64,000 nt of DNA. It comes from RYN-230 sp036497945. GTDB lineage: Bacteria; Actinomycetota; Actinomycetes; Streptosporangiales; Streptosporangiaceae. Where the stretch lies: contig DASXIN010000041.1 in assembly GCA_036497945.1 (NCBI GenBank), positions 46,179-110,178 on the forward strand, given 5' to 3'. Position numbers and translations under genes: made by a program. Positions 7,934 to 16,644 of this stretch are shown here, one piece after another. The notes beneath the pieces are model-generated. The model had not been told where the DNA came from, did not search any database, and saw only the letters and a program-made list of their open reading frames with translations. The stretch's first letter is position 1; every line of letters begins with the position of its first letter.

Positions 7934-8772
7934 CCGTCCTCCTGCGGCCGCAGCCGGGCGACGGCGGCGAACCGCCCGCACGGGCGTTCTTCCCGGTCGC
8001 TGAAGAACAGGCCGTCCCGGCTGCCGGTGGCCAGCCCGGAGTCGATGATCTGGCGGTCCGGTATCCCGGATTGGCGCAGGATGTGCCGGTTGGCCGCGGG
8101 CAGGTCGAACAGCCACCGGCCGGGTCCGGCCGGGTGCAGGATGCCGTCCGGGCGGCCGCCGAAGTAACGGTCGGCGGCGGCCGCGACGTCCTCGCCCACC
8201 TGGTAACGGTCCGCGGCGACGGCCGGGCCGACCGCGGCCAGCATCCGCTCCGGGCGGGCGCCCAGCGAGCGCATCGCGTGGAGCGCCGCCCCGGTCACCC
8301 CGGCCACCGTGCCCCGCCAGCCGGCGTGCACGCAGCCCAGCACCTGAGCCTCCGGGTCGACCAGGATGATCGGCACGCAGTCCGCGACGAGCACCACCAG
8401 CACGGTCTCCGGGTCGCGGGTCACCACGGCGTCGGTCGCCGCGATCGAGTCGGCCCGGCGCAGCGTGCCCCGGCCGCGGTCGGCGGCGGTCACCGTGGCC
8501 ACGTGATTGCCGTGCGACTGGTCGCAGAACACGAAGTCGGCCAGGTCCGCGCCGAGCGCGGCGGCCACCCGGCGCCGGTTCTCCAGCACCGCGACCGGCT
8601 CGTCGCCCACGTGCAGCGCCAGGTTCAGCGACGCGTAGCCCGCCGTGGACACCCCACCCTGCCGGGTGGTCACCACCGCGTCCAGGTCCAGGGCATCGAG
8701 CGACGGCCAGGCCAGCACGTCCAGCATCCCCTGCTTGCGCAGCCCGGGCCCGGTCGTAGTTGCTGCTGTCAT
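7930..8772 (-). CDS. pgeF: Peptidoglycan editing factor PgeF (YfiH/LACC1 family)
   Basis: A 280-residue member of the family once called multicopper polyphenol oxidases. The active-site set is present: His in CDQSHGNHV, Cys in LVADCVPIILVD and His in GCVHAGWRG. In E. coli PgeF removes wrongly built UDP-MurNAc-L-Ser so that only L-Ala enters the stem peptide. Other family members act on purine nucleosides. Its place directly before murL and murD2, which work on the same intermediates, favours the editing role here. I chose ATG 8772 because GGAGG lies upstream of it; ATG 8805 is in frame but has no ribosome site. Confidence 0.85.
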   Translation of the reverse strand: MTAATTTGPGLRKQGMLDVLAWPSLDALDLDAVVTTRQGGVSTAGYASLNLALHVGDEPVAVLENRRRVAAALGADLADFVFCDQSHGNHVATVTAADRGRGTLRRADSIAATDAVVTRDPETVLVVLVADCVPIILVDPEAQVLGCVHAGWRGTVAGVTGAALHAMRSLGARPERMLAAVGPAVAADRYQVGEDVAAAADRYFGGRPDGILHPAGPGRWLFDLPAANRHILRQSGIPDRQIIDSGLATGSRDGLFFSDREERPCGRFAAVARLRPQEDG

Positions 8773-8830
8773 GTCCTGTGTCCCAGCCTCCGGTTCGCCG
8801 CCCATCGCACCGGCAGGAAGCCTACGCCAA

Positions 8831-8873
8831 TATCATCTGCGCCATGGTTCCCCGGGCGGCAGGGCCGCCGTGA
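8831..8873 (+). promoter_or_regulatory. Promoter and 9-codon leaderless mini-ORF before the lipid kinase
   Basis: TATCAT (8831-8836) is followed after 7 nt by ATG at 8844, which opens a nine-codon frame (MVPRAAGPP) whose TGA overlaps the GTG start of the lipid kinase as GTGA. This looks like a leaderless mini-gene that delivers ribosomes to the kinase start, which itself has no clear ribosome site. Confidence 0.4.
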
Positions 8874-9751
8874 AAGCCGCCGTGATCGTCAACCCCACCA
8901 AGCACGAGAATGTTGCCGCGCTCCGTTCCGTGGTCGCCGCCGCCATGGCCCGGCACGGCTGGGCCGAGCCGTTGTGGCTGGAGACGACCCCCGCAGAGAC
9001 CGGCCAGGGCCTGGCCCGATCCGCGCTGGCCGCCCAGGTGGACCTGGTGCTGGCCAGCGGGGGCGACGGCACCGTCACCGCGTGCGCCGAAGGGCTGGCG
9101 GGCAGTGCGGTCCCGCTCGGCGTGCTGCCGGCCGGCACCGGCAACCTGCTGGCCCGCAACCTGGGCCTGCCGCTCAACCTGGATGAGGCGCTCGCGGTGG
9201 GCCTCGGCGGCACCGACCGGCGGCTCGACGTGGGCACCGCGAACGGCCGCACGTTCGTGGCCATGGCGGGCCTGGGCTTCGATGCGGAATTGCTGGACAG
9301 CACGGGCGAGCCACTCAAGCGGCGGCTGGGCTGGGCCGCCTACGTGGTGTCCGGGCTGCGTCACCTGGGGGCCAGGCCGGTGCGGGCCAGCCTGCGCGCG
9401 GATGGCGGCCCGGTGCTGCGCCGCCGGGCCAGCAGCGTGCTGATCGGCAACGTCGGCACATTGCAGGGCGGGGTGCCGCTGCTGCCCGGCGCCGAGCCGG
9501 ATGACGGCGTGCTCGACCTGCTGGTGCTCACCGCGCGCGGCCTGGCCGGCTGGGCCGCCGTGGCCGCGGACGTGCTGTTGCGCCGCCGCCGGACCAGCCG
9601 CCTGGCCCGGATCGCGTTCCGTGACCTGCACGTGGCGCTGGACCGCCCGCAGCTCTGGGAACTCGACGGCGAGGTCATCGGCCGCACCCGCCAGCTGCGG
9701 GTTACGGTCCGGCCGGGCGCGCTGCTGGTCCGGGTACCCGCCCGTGGATGA
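8870..9751 (+). CDS. Diacylglycerol/lipid kinase, DagK-YegS family
   Basis: A 293-residue kinase. The N-terminal catalytic domain has the nucleotide motif SGGDGT (63-68) and GVLPAGTGNLLARNLG (84-99). The C-terminal beta domain includes the PDDGVLDLLVLTA-type signature and ends in ELDGEV. Members phosphorylate diacylglycerol or related lipids, recycling them into phospholipid synthesis, and a role with sphingosine-like substrates cannot be excluded. The GTG start at 8870 is coupled to a 9-codon upstream frame. The promoter region is shared with the divergent pgeF operon. Confidence 0.88.
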   Translation: MKAAVIVNPTKHENVAALRSVVAAAMARHGWAEPLWLETTPAETGQGLARSALAAQVDLVLASGGDGTVTACAEGLAGSAVPLGVLPAGTGNLLARNLGLPLNLDEALAVGLGGTDRRLDVGTANGRTFVAMAGLGFDAELLDSTGEPLKRRLGWAAYVVSGLRHLGARPVRASLRADGGPVLRRRASSVLIGNVGTLQGGVPLLPGAEPDDGVLDLLVLTARGLAGWAAVAADVLLRRRRTSRLARIAFRDLHVALDRPQLWELDGEVIGRTRQLRVTVRPGALLVRVPARG

Positions 9752-9821
9752 ATGGTTTGGCGCTTCGTGGGTACTGAGGGCGGGCTGATCCTGCTGTCAA
9801 CCCTCCGAAGGTGGCCTGAAC

Positions 9822-11267
9822 GTGTGGAACCGGCTTGAACAGCGTGAGCTGAACCGGCTGGCCCGGCGGATAACCGCCGGCCCAGGGGAGCTCCCCGCGC
9901 CGGACCGGCCGGCCGGCACGGACCTGCTGCCGCAGGTCAAGCACATCGTCGTGCTGATGATGGAAAACCACTCCTACGACAACTACCTGGGCATGCTGGA
10001 CGGCCGGGGCGACGGGTTCCCGCTCGGCCCGGACGGCGCGCCGGAGGTGTGCAATACCGGTGCCGAGGGTGAGTCCGTCCCGGCGCACCACCTGACCAGC
10101 ACCGTCCAGGTGCCCGAGTCGCCGTCGCAGAGCTGGCACGCCACCCACCTGCAATGGGCAGACGGCAAGCTGGACGGGTTCGTCACCGCCACCCAGCAGC
10201 TCATGCCGGATAAAGACGCCACCGCGGCCATGGGCTACTGGACCGAGCGCGACCTGCCCTTCTACTACGGCCTGGCCCGCACCTTCCCGCTGGCCGACCG
10301 GTGGTTCTCGTCCTGCCTGGGCCCGACCTTCCCGAACCGCCGGTTCCTCATCGCCGGGACAGCCAACGGGCTGATCGACGACTTGCCGGTCAACCTGGCC
10401 GACTACCCGGCCAACGGGACCGTTTTCGACGTGCTGACCAGGAACGGCATCTCCTGGATGAACTACCACCCGGTGGCGGGCAGCCAGACCCGGTACGGGC
10501 GGGCGCTGCGGCACCGCACCAAAGCCGTCCGGCGCAGGCTCCGCACGCTGCGCCGGGTGGCCCCCGGCTCGCTGACTGGGCTGCAGAAAGACATCCGGTT
10601 CAGCGCGGACATCTACCCACTGGGCATCGCCCGGTACATGCTGCACGTGCGCAGCACCGATGAGTTCTTCAGCGACGCCGCGGCTGGCACGCTGCCGGCG
10701 TTCAGCATTGTGGATCCTGACTTTTCCGCCTATTCGGAAGAGAACCCGCAGGATATCCAGAAGGGCGAGAGCTTCGCCTCAGCCGTCATCAACGCGGTGC
10801 TGCACGGCAAGGGCTGGCCGAACACGCTGCTGATCTGGCTGTACGACGAGCACGGCGGCTACTACGACCATGTGCCGCCGCCGGCCGCGCCGGCGCCGGA
10901 CGACGTGCCCGGCCGCAGCGTGGTGCTCAGCCGGCCCCGGATGCACTCGATGCTGCGGCGGCTGGCCCCGGGCTACGTGCGTGCTGTCGAGCAGCTCGAC
11001 GCCGGGCCGCAGAGCTATGACCGGTACGGCTTCCGGGTACCGGCCGTGCTGGTCTCGCCGTATGCCCGGCCGGGCTACCTGACCAGCGAGACATTCGACC
11101 ACACCTCGGTGCTCAAGCTGCTCGAGGTGAAGTGGAACCTGCCCGCGCTGACCAACCGGGACGCGGCCGCCGTGGCCCCGCTGGACGCGCTGGATTTCGA
11201 CCATCCGCCGGCCTTCGCGACGCCACCCGAGTTGCCCGCGCCCGCGCTGCGCTGGGGTTCCTGGTAG
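9822..11267 (+). CDS. Phospholipase C / acid phosphatase-type phosphoesterase
   Basis: A 481-residue phosphoesterase. The metal site motif VLMMENHSYDNYLG is at about 44-57, and the second metal motif LYDEHGGYYDHVPPP lies near residue 345. Relatives hydrolyse phosphatidylcholine or phosphomonoesters outside the cell, normally after Tat export. This protein starts directly with a charged helix (LEQRELNRLARR) and has no twin-arginine signal or hydrophobic N-terminus, so on present evidence it stays in the cytoplasm. The GTG start has GAAGG about 11 nt upstream. Substrate unknown. Confidence 0.85.
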   Translation: MWNRLEQRELNRLARRITAGPGELPAPDRPAGTDLLPQVKHIVVLMMENHSYDNYLGMLDGRGDGFPLGPDGAPEVCNTGAEGESVPAHHLTSTVQVPESPSQSWHATHLQWADGKLDGFVTATQQLMPDKDATAAMGYWTERDLPFYYGLARTFPLADRWFSSCLGPTFPNRRFLIAGTANGLIDDLPVNLADYPANGTVFDVLTRNGISWMNYHPVAGSQTRYGRALRHRTKAVRRRLRTLRRVAPGSLTGLQKDIRFSADIYPLGIARYMLHVRSTDEFFSDAAAGTLPAFSIVDPDFSAYSEENPQDIQKGESFASAVINAVLHGKGWPNTLLIWLYDEHGGYYDHVPPPAAPAPDDVPGRSVVLSRPRMHSMLRRLAPGYVRAVEQLDAGPQSYDRYGFRVPAVLVSPYARPGYLTSETFDHTSVLKLLEVKWNLPALTNRDAAAVAPLDALDFDHPPAFATPPELPAPALRWGSW

Positions 11268-11349
11268 CCGGCCGCTCTCGGCGAAAGGAGGCGTGCCTGC
11301 GCCGACTGAACCTGCCTGACCTGACTACTTCAGATACGAGGAGACAACC

Positions 11350-11505
11350 ATGATCGTCGTCGGCATCATCCTGCTTCTGCTCGGCTTCCTGCTCAGCATC
11401 CCGATCCTGTGGACACTCGGGATCATCGCGCTGGTGGTGGGCCTGATCCTGCTGCTGCTCGGCTCGATCGGGCACGCGGTTGGCCCACGCCGCCATTACT
11501 GGTAG
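11350..11505 (+). CDS. Small two-helix membrane protein (DUF6131 type)
   Basis: A 51-residue protein made almost entirely of two hydrophobic segments (IVVGIILLLLGFLLSIPILW and LGIIALVVGLILLLLGSIG) with the conserved-looking tail GPRRHYW. A ribosome site GAGGAG lies just upstream. Proteins of this shape are common in actinomycetes and have no known function. It is followed after 14 bp by a strong hairpin that ends the transcript. Confidence 0.8.
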   Translation: MIVVGIILLLLGFLLSIPILWTLGIIALVVGLILLLLGSIGHAVGPRRHYW

Positions 11506-11519
11506 CGGCGCAGCGTCGA

Positions 11520-11550
11520 GGGGCCCGGCGGGACACAGCCGCCGGGCCCC
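11520..11550. terminator. Bidirectional hairpin terminator
   Basis: A perfect 12-bp stem, GGGGCCCGGCGG / CCGCCGGGCCCC, with a 7-nt loop lies between two convergent genes that end at 11505 and 11558. There is no T-tract, which is usual for GC-rich actinobacteria. Confidence 0.8.
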
Positions 11551-11557
11551 GCGACGT

Positions 11558-13144
11558 TCAGTCTGGGTCGGGCCGGTACTCGCGGTGGTAGAGCCACAGC
11601 CAGATGTCGCTCACCTGCCACCGGTGGATGAGCTGGAACGGCTCGCCGCGCAGCACCAGCGGACGGCCGGGCAGCGGCGCGTCGGCTTCCGCCACCCAGA
11701 CCCGGCCGACCCGGCCCAGCCTGCTGCGCACCACGCGCAGCGGGGCGTTGCTGCCGGAGATCGTGCCGGCCTGGGCCGGCGACTGGCCGGCCGTGAGGTT
11801 GCGCAGCCGGGCCAGCCCGTACGGGTAGGCAGCGGCGAACGAGGTCATGCCCGGCCCCTGCGGGTAGAGCACTGCGTCGCCCGGGCGGGCCTGCTGCGCG
11901 ATGATCTGGTCCATGGCCCGGATGTTGTCGCTGTGCCCGGCCGGCCCGCGCTCGCCGAGCTGGGCGGGCAGGCCAGCCAGCACGATCAGCGCCAGCGCGA
12001 TCGGCCCGGCCACCCGGCCCAGCGCGGCTAGCCCGGCGCCGATCAGCAAGGCCACGGCCGGCTCGCAGAACACGATGTAACGGAACGTATAGACCGGCTG
12101 CAGCTGGGAGCCCGCGATGAGCAGAGCCGGCGGCACGACGAGCCAGGGCAGGCCCAGCGCGGCCAGCCGCCCGGGCCAGGCCGCACGGAACCGGGACCAG
12201 CCGGCCGGCGCGGTCACGGCCAGCGCGGCCGCCATGATCGCGGCGACGGTCAGCGCCACCCCCGGGGGGCCGGCCAGCCGCCCGGTGCTGGCCAGCGAGC
12301 CAGCCAGCGGCGTGCGCAGCCAGCGCACCTGGCCCCGCTGCGACCAGGCCAGCAGCTCCAGCGGCAGGAGGGCCGCAGCGGCCATGGTGACCGCGGCCAG
12401 CCACCGCCGGGCCACCCGGTGCCCGGCGCGGCCACGCAGCACCAGCAGCGTGCTGCCGTGCGCGGCGATGAGCAGCAGGCCGAAGATGTTGGCTAGGCCC
12501 AGCGCGATCAGGCTGGCCGTGTACCAGGAGGCCCAGCGGGCTGGCCGGTCACCCTCCAGCAGCCGGGCGAAGCAGTAGCTGGCGGCGGTGGCGATGGCCG
12601 TCTCCAGCGCGAACGGCCGGGCGTCCTGGCCGAACCAGCTGACCGCGGGCACGGCGGCGAAGCTGAGCCCGGCGGCCAGCCCGGCCGCCGGGCCCACCAG
12701 CCGCCGGCCGAGCGCGGTGATCAGGCCCGCGGCGGCCGCCATGGCCAGCGCGGAGGGTAGCCGCAGGGCGAATTCGCCGCTGCCGGCCAGCCGGACCAGC
12801 GGCCAGATGAGCGCGTAGTACAGCCCGTGCACCGCGTCCATCTGGCCCAGCATGCGGATCAGCTGTGGGAAGGACCGGTGCACCGCGGACAGCGTGCCGC
12901 CCTCGTCCCGCCAGAACGAGGGCACGCCGATCCGCCACAGCGTGACCGCCAGGGTGACCAGCGTGGTGCAGGCCGGGGCCAGCCAGGCCGGCCAGCGAGC
13001 CGGTGCGGGCGCCGGCCTGGGCTGGGTCGGCGCATGCCGAGCTGGCGCCAGGCCAGGGGAGTACGCGGACGGCGCGGTGACAGGCTCCGTGGCGAGGACG
13101 GGGGCCGCGTCGAGCTGCGTCGCGAGTGGTGCAGGGTTGCCCAC
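11558..13144 (-). CDS. Membrane glycosyltransferase, GT39/ArnT-like (mannosyltransferase family)
   Basis: A 528-residue polytopic protein. A Pro/Ala-rich cytoplasmic leader of about 55 residues precedes 10-12 hydrophobic helices. The first outside loop carries PSFWRDEGGT, where the acidic pair is the catalytic signature of polyprenyl-phosphate-sugar-dependent transferases. The donor is probably polyprenyl-phosphate-mannose or a similar lipid sugar; the acceptor is not predictable. The GTG start at 13144 is 7 nt after TACCCT, so the message may be leaderless. Confidence 0.8.
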   Translation of the reverse strand: MGNPAPLATQLDAAPVLATEPVTAPSAYSPGLAPARHAPTQPRPAPAPARWPAWLAPACTTLVTLAVTLWRIGVPSFWRDEGGTLSAVHRSFPQLIRMLGQMDAVHGLYYALIWPLVRLAGSGEFALRLPSALAMAAAAGLITALGRRLVGPAAGLAAGLSFAAVPAVSWFGQDARPFALETAIATAASYCFARLLEGDRPARWASWYTASLIALGLANIFGLLLIAAHGSTLLVLRGRAGHRVARRWLAAVTMAAAALLPLELLAWSQRGQVRWLRTPLAGSLASTGRLAGPPGVALTVAAIMAAALAVTAPAGWSRFRAAWPGRLAALGLPWLVVPPALLIAGSQLQPVYTFRYIVFCEPAVALLIGAGLAALGRVAGPIALALIVLAGLPAQLGERGPAGHSDNIRAMDQIIAQQARPGDAVLYPQGPGMTSFAAAYPYGLARLRNLTAGQSPAQAGTISGSNAPLRVVRSRLGRVGRVWVAEADAPLPGRPLVLRGEPFQLIHRWQVSDIWLWLYHREYRPDPD

Positions 13145-13261
13145 GCAGAGCAGGGTAGGGCCGCGTCAGCAGTGGTTAACGGGGTTATCTGTCCGGTTTT
13201 GCGCAATCCGGACCGGATAGGGAGGCAGCCGTGAAACTCCTGGCTGCGGGGCCCGCGCGGG

Positions 13262-13609
13262 TTACCGCGCGGACAGCACCTCAGCTATCTTGGCCGCGGC
13301 CGCGGACGGGTCGTCGGCGTCATGCAGCAGCTCGCCCCAGGACCAGCGGTAGTACCAGCGGAGCCGGCCCATGCCGTCGGTGCCCGGGGTGCAGTCAATG
13401 CTCTCGGCCAGCATGGTCGCGCCGGGGATGAAAATATGCAGCATCGCAGGGTAAGTGGTTTTCACCGAGGCGTGCAATCCCTTGGTATCAAGAGCGGTCG
13501 CGAGCCGGTGCAAATAGTAGCTACGTGCGTGATCGCGGGCTCCGTCCAGCATCTCCCCTGCCTTGCGTCGGTCGGCACATTGTCGCGGCGCGCGGGGTAG
13601 GTTTGTCAA
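13262..13609 (-). CDS. Hypothetical protein of about 115 residues
   Basis: I do not recognise the family. The chain is mixed and compact-looking, rich in Trp/Tyr near the end (GMGRLRWYYRWSWGELLHDADD), with no membrane segment. The TTG start at 13609 overlaps the stop of the upstream gene (TTGA). An in-frame ATG at 13552 is an alternative and would give a 96-residue protein starting MLDGARDHARSYYL. It is probably co-transcribed with the disordered membrane protein. Confidence 0.6.
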   Translation of the reverse strand: MTNLPRAPRQCADRRKAGEMLDGARDHARSYYLHRLATALDTKGLHASVKTTYPAMLHIFIPGATMLAESIDCTPGTDGMGRLRWYYRWSWGELLHDADDPSAAAAKIAEVLSAR

Positions 13610-15855
13610 CCCTGACGAGAGTGATAGCCGCCATACCCGTCAGGGCCGTACGGATCGGTGCCCGGGTCGCCCGGGTACCGCGCGTTCTGCTCGCTGTCGT
13701 CGGCGTATCTGCTGCCGTAGCCAGCCGGGCCGGGCTGGGCGTGCTGGCCATTGCCCCCCGAATAGCCGTTGCTGCCCGGGTAGTCATTACTCTCCGGGTA
13801 GCCAGCACCGTTCTGGTAGCCCGTGTTGTCCGGATAGCCCGTGTTGTCCGGGTAACTGCTGCCGTTCTGGTACCGGCCGCTGTCCGGGTAACCGGCGCCG
13901 TTCTGGTAGCCCGGGCTGTCCTGGTACCCACCCGAGGTGGCCGGGTATGGGTACGCGGCCGGTGGCTGCGCCGGGGCCGCCGGCGGCGGGGCCGAGTAGT
14001 AGGTGGTGCCCTGGTCCTGGCGGCCGTGGCCGGCCGCCGCCGGGTACCCGTCGCGGCCCGGCCCGTACGGGTCCGGGTAGCCGGCCTGCCCGGCGTAGCT
14101 GCTGCCCGCTGGCCCCGCGCCGTAGCTGCCCTGGCCGCCGTTGCTCGGCGCGGCCGGTGGGTACGTGGGCCCGGTGGTTTCCGGCTGGGGCGGCGGTGTA
14201 CTGTCCACGAAGCTGCCGTACGGGTTCCCCGTCCCGGACTGCGGTGACGTGGTCTCCGCCGGGCGCCCGTCGTCGTAGGACGGCCGGGCGGGCGGCGGGC
14301 TGGCCGGGTAACCGGCCGGGGCCGCCGGACGGCCCGCGTTGGGGTCGGTCCGCTCACCGGCGGCCGCCGGGTAGCCGTGCCTGCTGCCCGTGCCCGGGTA
14401 GTCGTCGCGGGCCGGGCTGCGCGGGTAGCCGCGGGGCTCCTCGGCGGCCCGTGCCTGGTCCCGCTGGGGTGCCCGGCCCGAGGTGCGGTAGGACCGGCTG
14501 TCCCCGCCCGGACTGGTGGGGCGCGCGTAGGCCGGACTGGTCAGCGGGTCGTCGCCGACCGGGCCACGGGGGGCCGACCGGCGCGGGCGGGTGCTGGCCG
14601 GCCCGGTACTGGCCGACCCGGTGCTGGCCGGCCCGGTGCTGATCGGAGCGCCGATCGGGCCGGTGGCCGGACCGGTGCTCATCGGGCCGGTGCCGGCCGG
14701 TGCGGGCCGCCCGGTGCGGCCAGTTGGGCGCGAGCCCGCCGCCCGGGTGTCGCGGTCACTGGCGTCGGGCACCTGGGCGGCGCGTGGCCGGGCGGCGGGC
14801 GGCCGGCTGCTGGGCCGGCTGTCCTGGCTGGGTTGGCGGGCATCCAGTTGCTGGGTGGCGTCGTCCTGCCCGGCCCGGTCCCGGCTGCGCCGGCTGCCCG
14901 TGCTGCTCATCCGGTCCGTGCGGTCCGCGCCAGCCGCGGCGCGGTCCCGGTCTGGGCGCGGTGTGGCGGTCGGCCGGGCCGCCTGGCCGCGGGCTGGCTT
15001 GGCCGCCGCCGGGCGGCTGGACTGCGCGCTGCGCGCGGTGGTGGCCAGTGGCTTATCCGCGGACAGCTCGGCCCAGTACTGCTCGTCGGACAGCTTGTCC
15101 CATTCGGTGCTGGGCCAGTCATCGTCGTCGTCGTGCTTGCTGCGCGACGGCCGGCCGCCGCGCGTCTTCGGCTGGTTCCGCTGCCGTGTCTTGCTGCTGG
15201 CCGGCCGGGGGATGTCCGCCCGGACCCGCGGGAAGACATCGGAGTCGGCCAGGTCGGGGTCGGCGTTGACGTGCCCGGTGGGGTAGTCGGCCGGAGCCGC
15301 CGCGGACGGGCCGGTGTCGTAGAGCGCGGTTACCGGCCCGGTGCCGAAGCTGTCGTCGCCGGCTGGGCGCGCGGACGGCGCGGCCTGGCCGTTCCGGGCC
15401 GGCCGGGCCGCCGACTGCACGACGGTCTCGGTGGCGTCGTCATAGCGCGCACTGCGGCGTGCGCTGGGGGTGCGCTCGGTGCGCTGCCCGTCGTAGCCAC
15501 GGATCGGGGCCCGCTCGCCGTAGCTACGGGGCGACGGCTCATAGCCGCGGGCCTGGTCGTAGCCGGCCTGCTCGTAGCGGTCCGCGCGGCTGGGATCGCG
15601 GGCATCCCGGCCAGGGCGCCGGGACGGCGCCGGGCCGCGGCCGCTGGGGCGGCGGGCAGGCGGCCGCTGCGGCGCACCAGAATCCCACCGAGGGTCCCGG
15701 TCCCGGGAGTCGCCGCCCCGGCCGCGGATCCGGTCGCGGACGTTGGGCCGCCGGGCTGGCTCGTCCTCGTCGTCGTGCCCACGCCGCATGCTGAAAAAAG
15801 CCGCGACGAGGAACGCGACGATCACGGCAACAAGGCCGATCACGAGCAGATACAT
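13606..15855 (-). CDS. Membrane-anchored, intrinsically disordered repeat protein
   Basis: A 749-residue protein with one N-terminal membrane helix (YLLVIGLVAVIVAFLVAAFF) and about 720 cytoplasmic residues of low-complexity Arg/Ser/Pro/Gly/Tyr sequence. One region looks folded or conserved: the acidic stretch DDDDDWPSTEWDKLSDEQYW. Two repeat tracts follow: TGPAS-type units (STGPASTGSASTGPAST) and a C-terminal Tyr/Asn/Gly tract built from GYQNGAGYPDS-like units. The start ATG 15855 is chosen because it begins exactly at the membrane helix; the frame is open further upstream but not plausible. The composition resembles scaffold or phase-separating proteins. Function unknown. Confidence 0.75.
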   Translation of the reverse strand: MYLLVIGLVAVIVAFLVAAFFSMRRGHDDEDEPARRPNVRDRIRGRGGDSRDRDPRWDSGAPQRPPARRPSGRGPAPSRRPGRDARDPSRADRYEQAGYDQARGYEPSPRSYGERAPIRGYDGQRTERTPSARRSARYDDATETVVQSAARPARNGQAAPSARPAGDDSFGTGPVTALYDTGPSAAAPADYPTGHVNADPDLADSDVFPRVRADIPRPASSKTRQRNQPKTRGGRPSRSKHDDDDDWPSTEWDKLSDEQYWAELSADKPLATTARSAQSSRPAAAKPARGQAARPTATPRPDRDRAAAGADRTDRMSSTGSRRSRDRAGQDDATQQLDARQPSQDSRPSSRPPAARPRAAQVPDASDRDTRAAGSRPTGRTGRPAPAGTGPMSTGPATGPIGAPISTGPASTGSASTGPASTRPRRSAPRGPVGDDPLTSPAYARPTSPGGDSRSYRTSGRAPQRDQARAAEEPRGYPRSPARDDYPGTGSRHGYPAAAGERTDPNAGRPAAPAGYPASPPPARPSYDDGRPAETTSPQSGTGNPYGSFVDSTPPPQPETTGPTYPPAAPSNGGQGSYGAGPAGSSYAGQAGYPDPYGPGRDGYPAAAGHGRQDQGTTYYSAPPPAAPAQPPAAYPYPATSGGYQDSPGYQNGAGYPDSGRYQNGSSYPDNTGYPDNTGYQNGAGYPESNDYPGSNGYSGGNGQHAQPGPAGYGSRYADDSEQNARYPGDPGTDPYGPDGYGGYHSRQG

Positions 15856-16059
15856 CGCACCACCCAACAGGCGATGGCCATGCGGTGGCCCCAGCGAGGC
15901 ACACGCGGCCATCACGCGGGCCTTCCCCTGTGTCGCTGGCGCCCTCGAATCCCCGTCAAGGCAAGAGCTACTGGTCAGTCAGTCTGGCGGACCGTAAGGG
16001 CTCTGTCATGCGTTTAAGGATTTTTTTACCAAGCCCGTTAACTTAGTGCGATCGGGCGA

Positions 16060-16644
16060 TTACGGGTTGGCCGTTGCGGTCAGCCGGCCACGCGCTATCG
16101 TCGCTTGTGCAATAGCCATCCAGGCGGTTTTCATAGCAGCCCCGCTGTGCAGCGAGAGTGTCCTGTTCAGAGCGTAAACAGTAAAGCGGTACATGTGGCT
16201 GCTATTCACCGGGCAGGGCGGATCGTATCGGGCAGTTCCCTTGCTGTTGTCTGCCACCCGGGCACCGGTGGGCACGTGCCCGATCAGAGTGCCACTTGTC
16301 TGCGGCCCGATATCGAACACGATCCAGTAGATATACGGGGTAATCGGCGCGGCTGAATCGTCCACGATAACGGCAAGCGATTTAGTAGCCGGGGGCGCGC
16401 CGGTCCAGTGGATGGACGGGCTCAGCCCGGCGCCGTGACAGGTATACCGGAGCGGGATCGGGATGGACGGGCTGAACTTCTGGCTGGTCACCGTCATGTT
16501 GGCGGGCACGAAGGCGCGCACCGTCTTGGCCCGGCCGACCAGCCCACACCCGCTGAGCAGGGTAACCAGGGCCAGCCCGGCCAGGGCGACCCGGGTGGGC
16601 CGGCTGACCAGCCGGCGCGCCGGCCGGTTACCGGGCCGGCTCAC
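16060..16644 (-). CDS. PEBP-family (YbhB/YbcL-like) lipoprotein
   Basis: A 194-residue protein with a lipoprotein signal (ALAGLALVTLLSGCG; the Cys is the lipidation site) and a phosphatidylethanolamine-binding-protein fold, recognisable from PLRYTCHGAGLSPSIHWTGAP, SLAVIVDDSAAP and YIYWIVFDIG. It is probably anchored to the outside of the membrane. Bacterial PEBPs have no settled role; binding of small ligands or protease inhibition are suggested. The GTG start at 16644 has GGGGAC upstream; a second in-frame GTG just before the signal core is possible. Confidence 0.82.
   Translation of the reverse strand: MSRPGNRPARRLVSRPTRVALAGLALVTLLSGCGLVGRAKTVRAFVPANMTVTSQKFSPSIPIPLRYTCHGAGLSPSIHWTGAPPATKSLAVIVDDSAAPITPYIYWIVFDIGPQTSGTLIGHVPTGARVADNSKGTARYDPPCPVNSSHMYRFTVYALNRTLSLHSGAAMKTAWMAIAQATIARGRLTATANP

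Noticed and set aside
13525..16017. Several long plus-strand open frames opposite the disordered protein
   Set aside because: Low-complexity mirror frames of the repeat gene; no ribosome site. The minus frame starts with a proper membrane helix.
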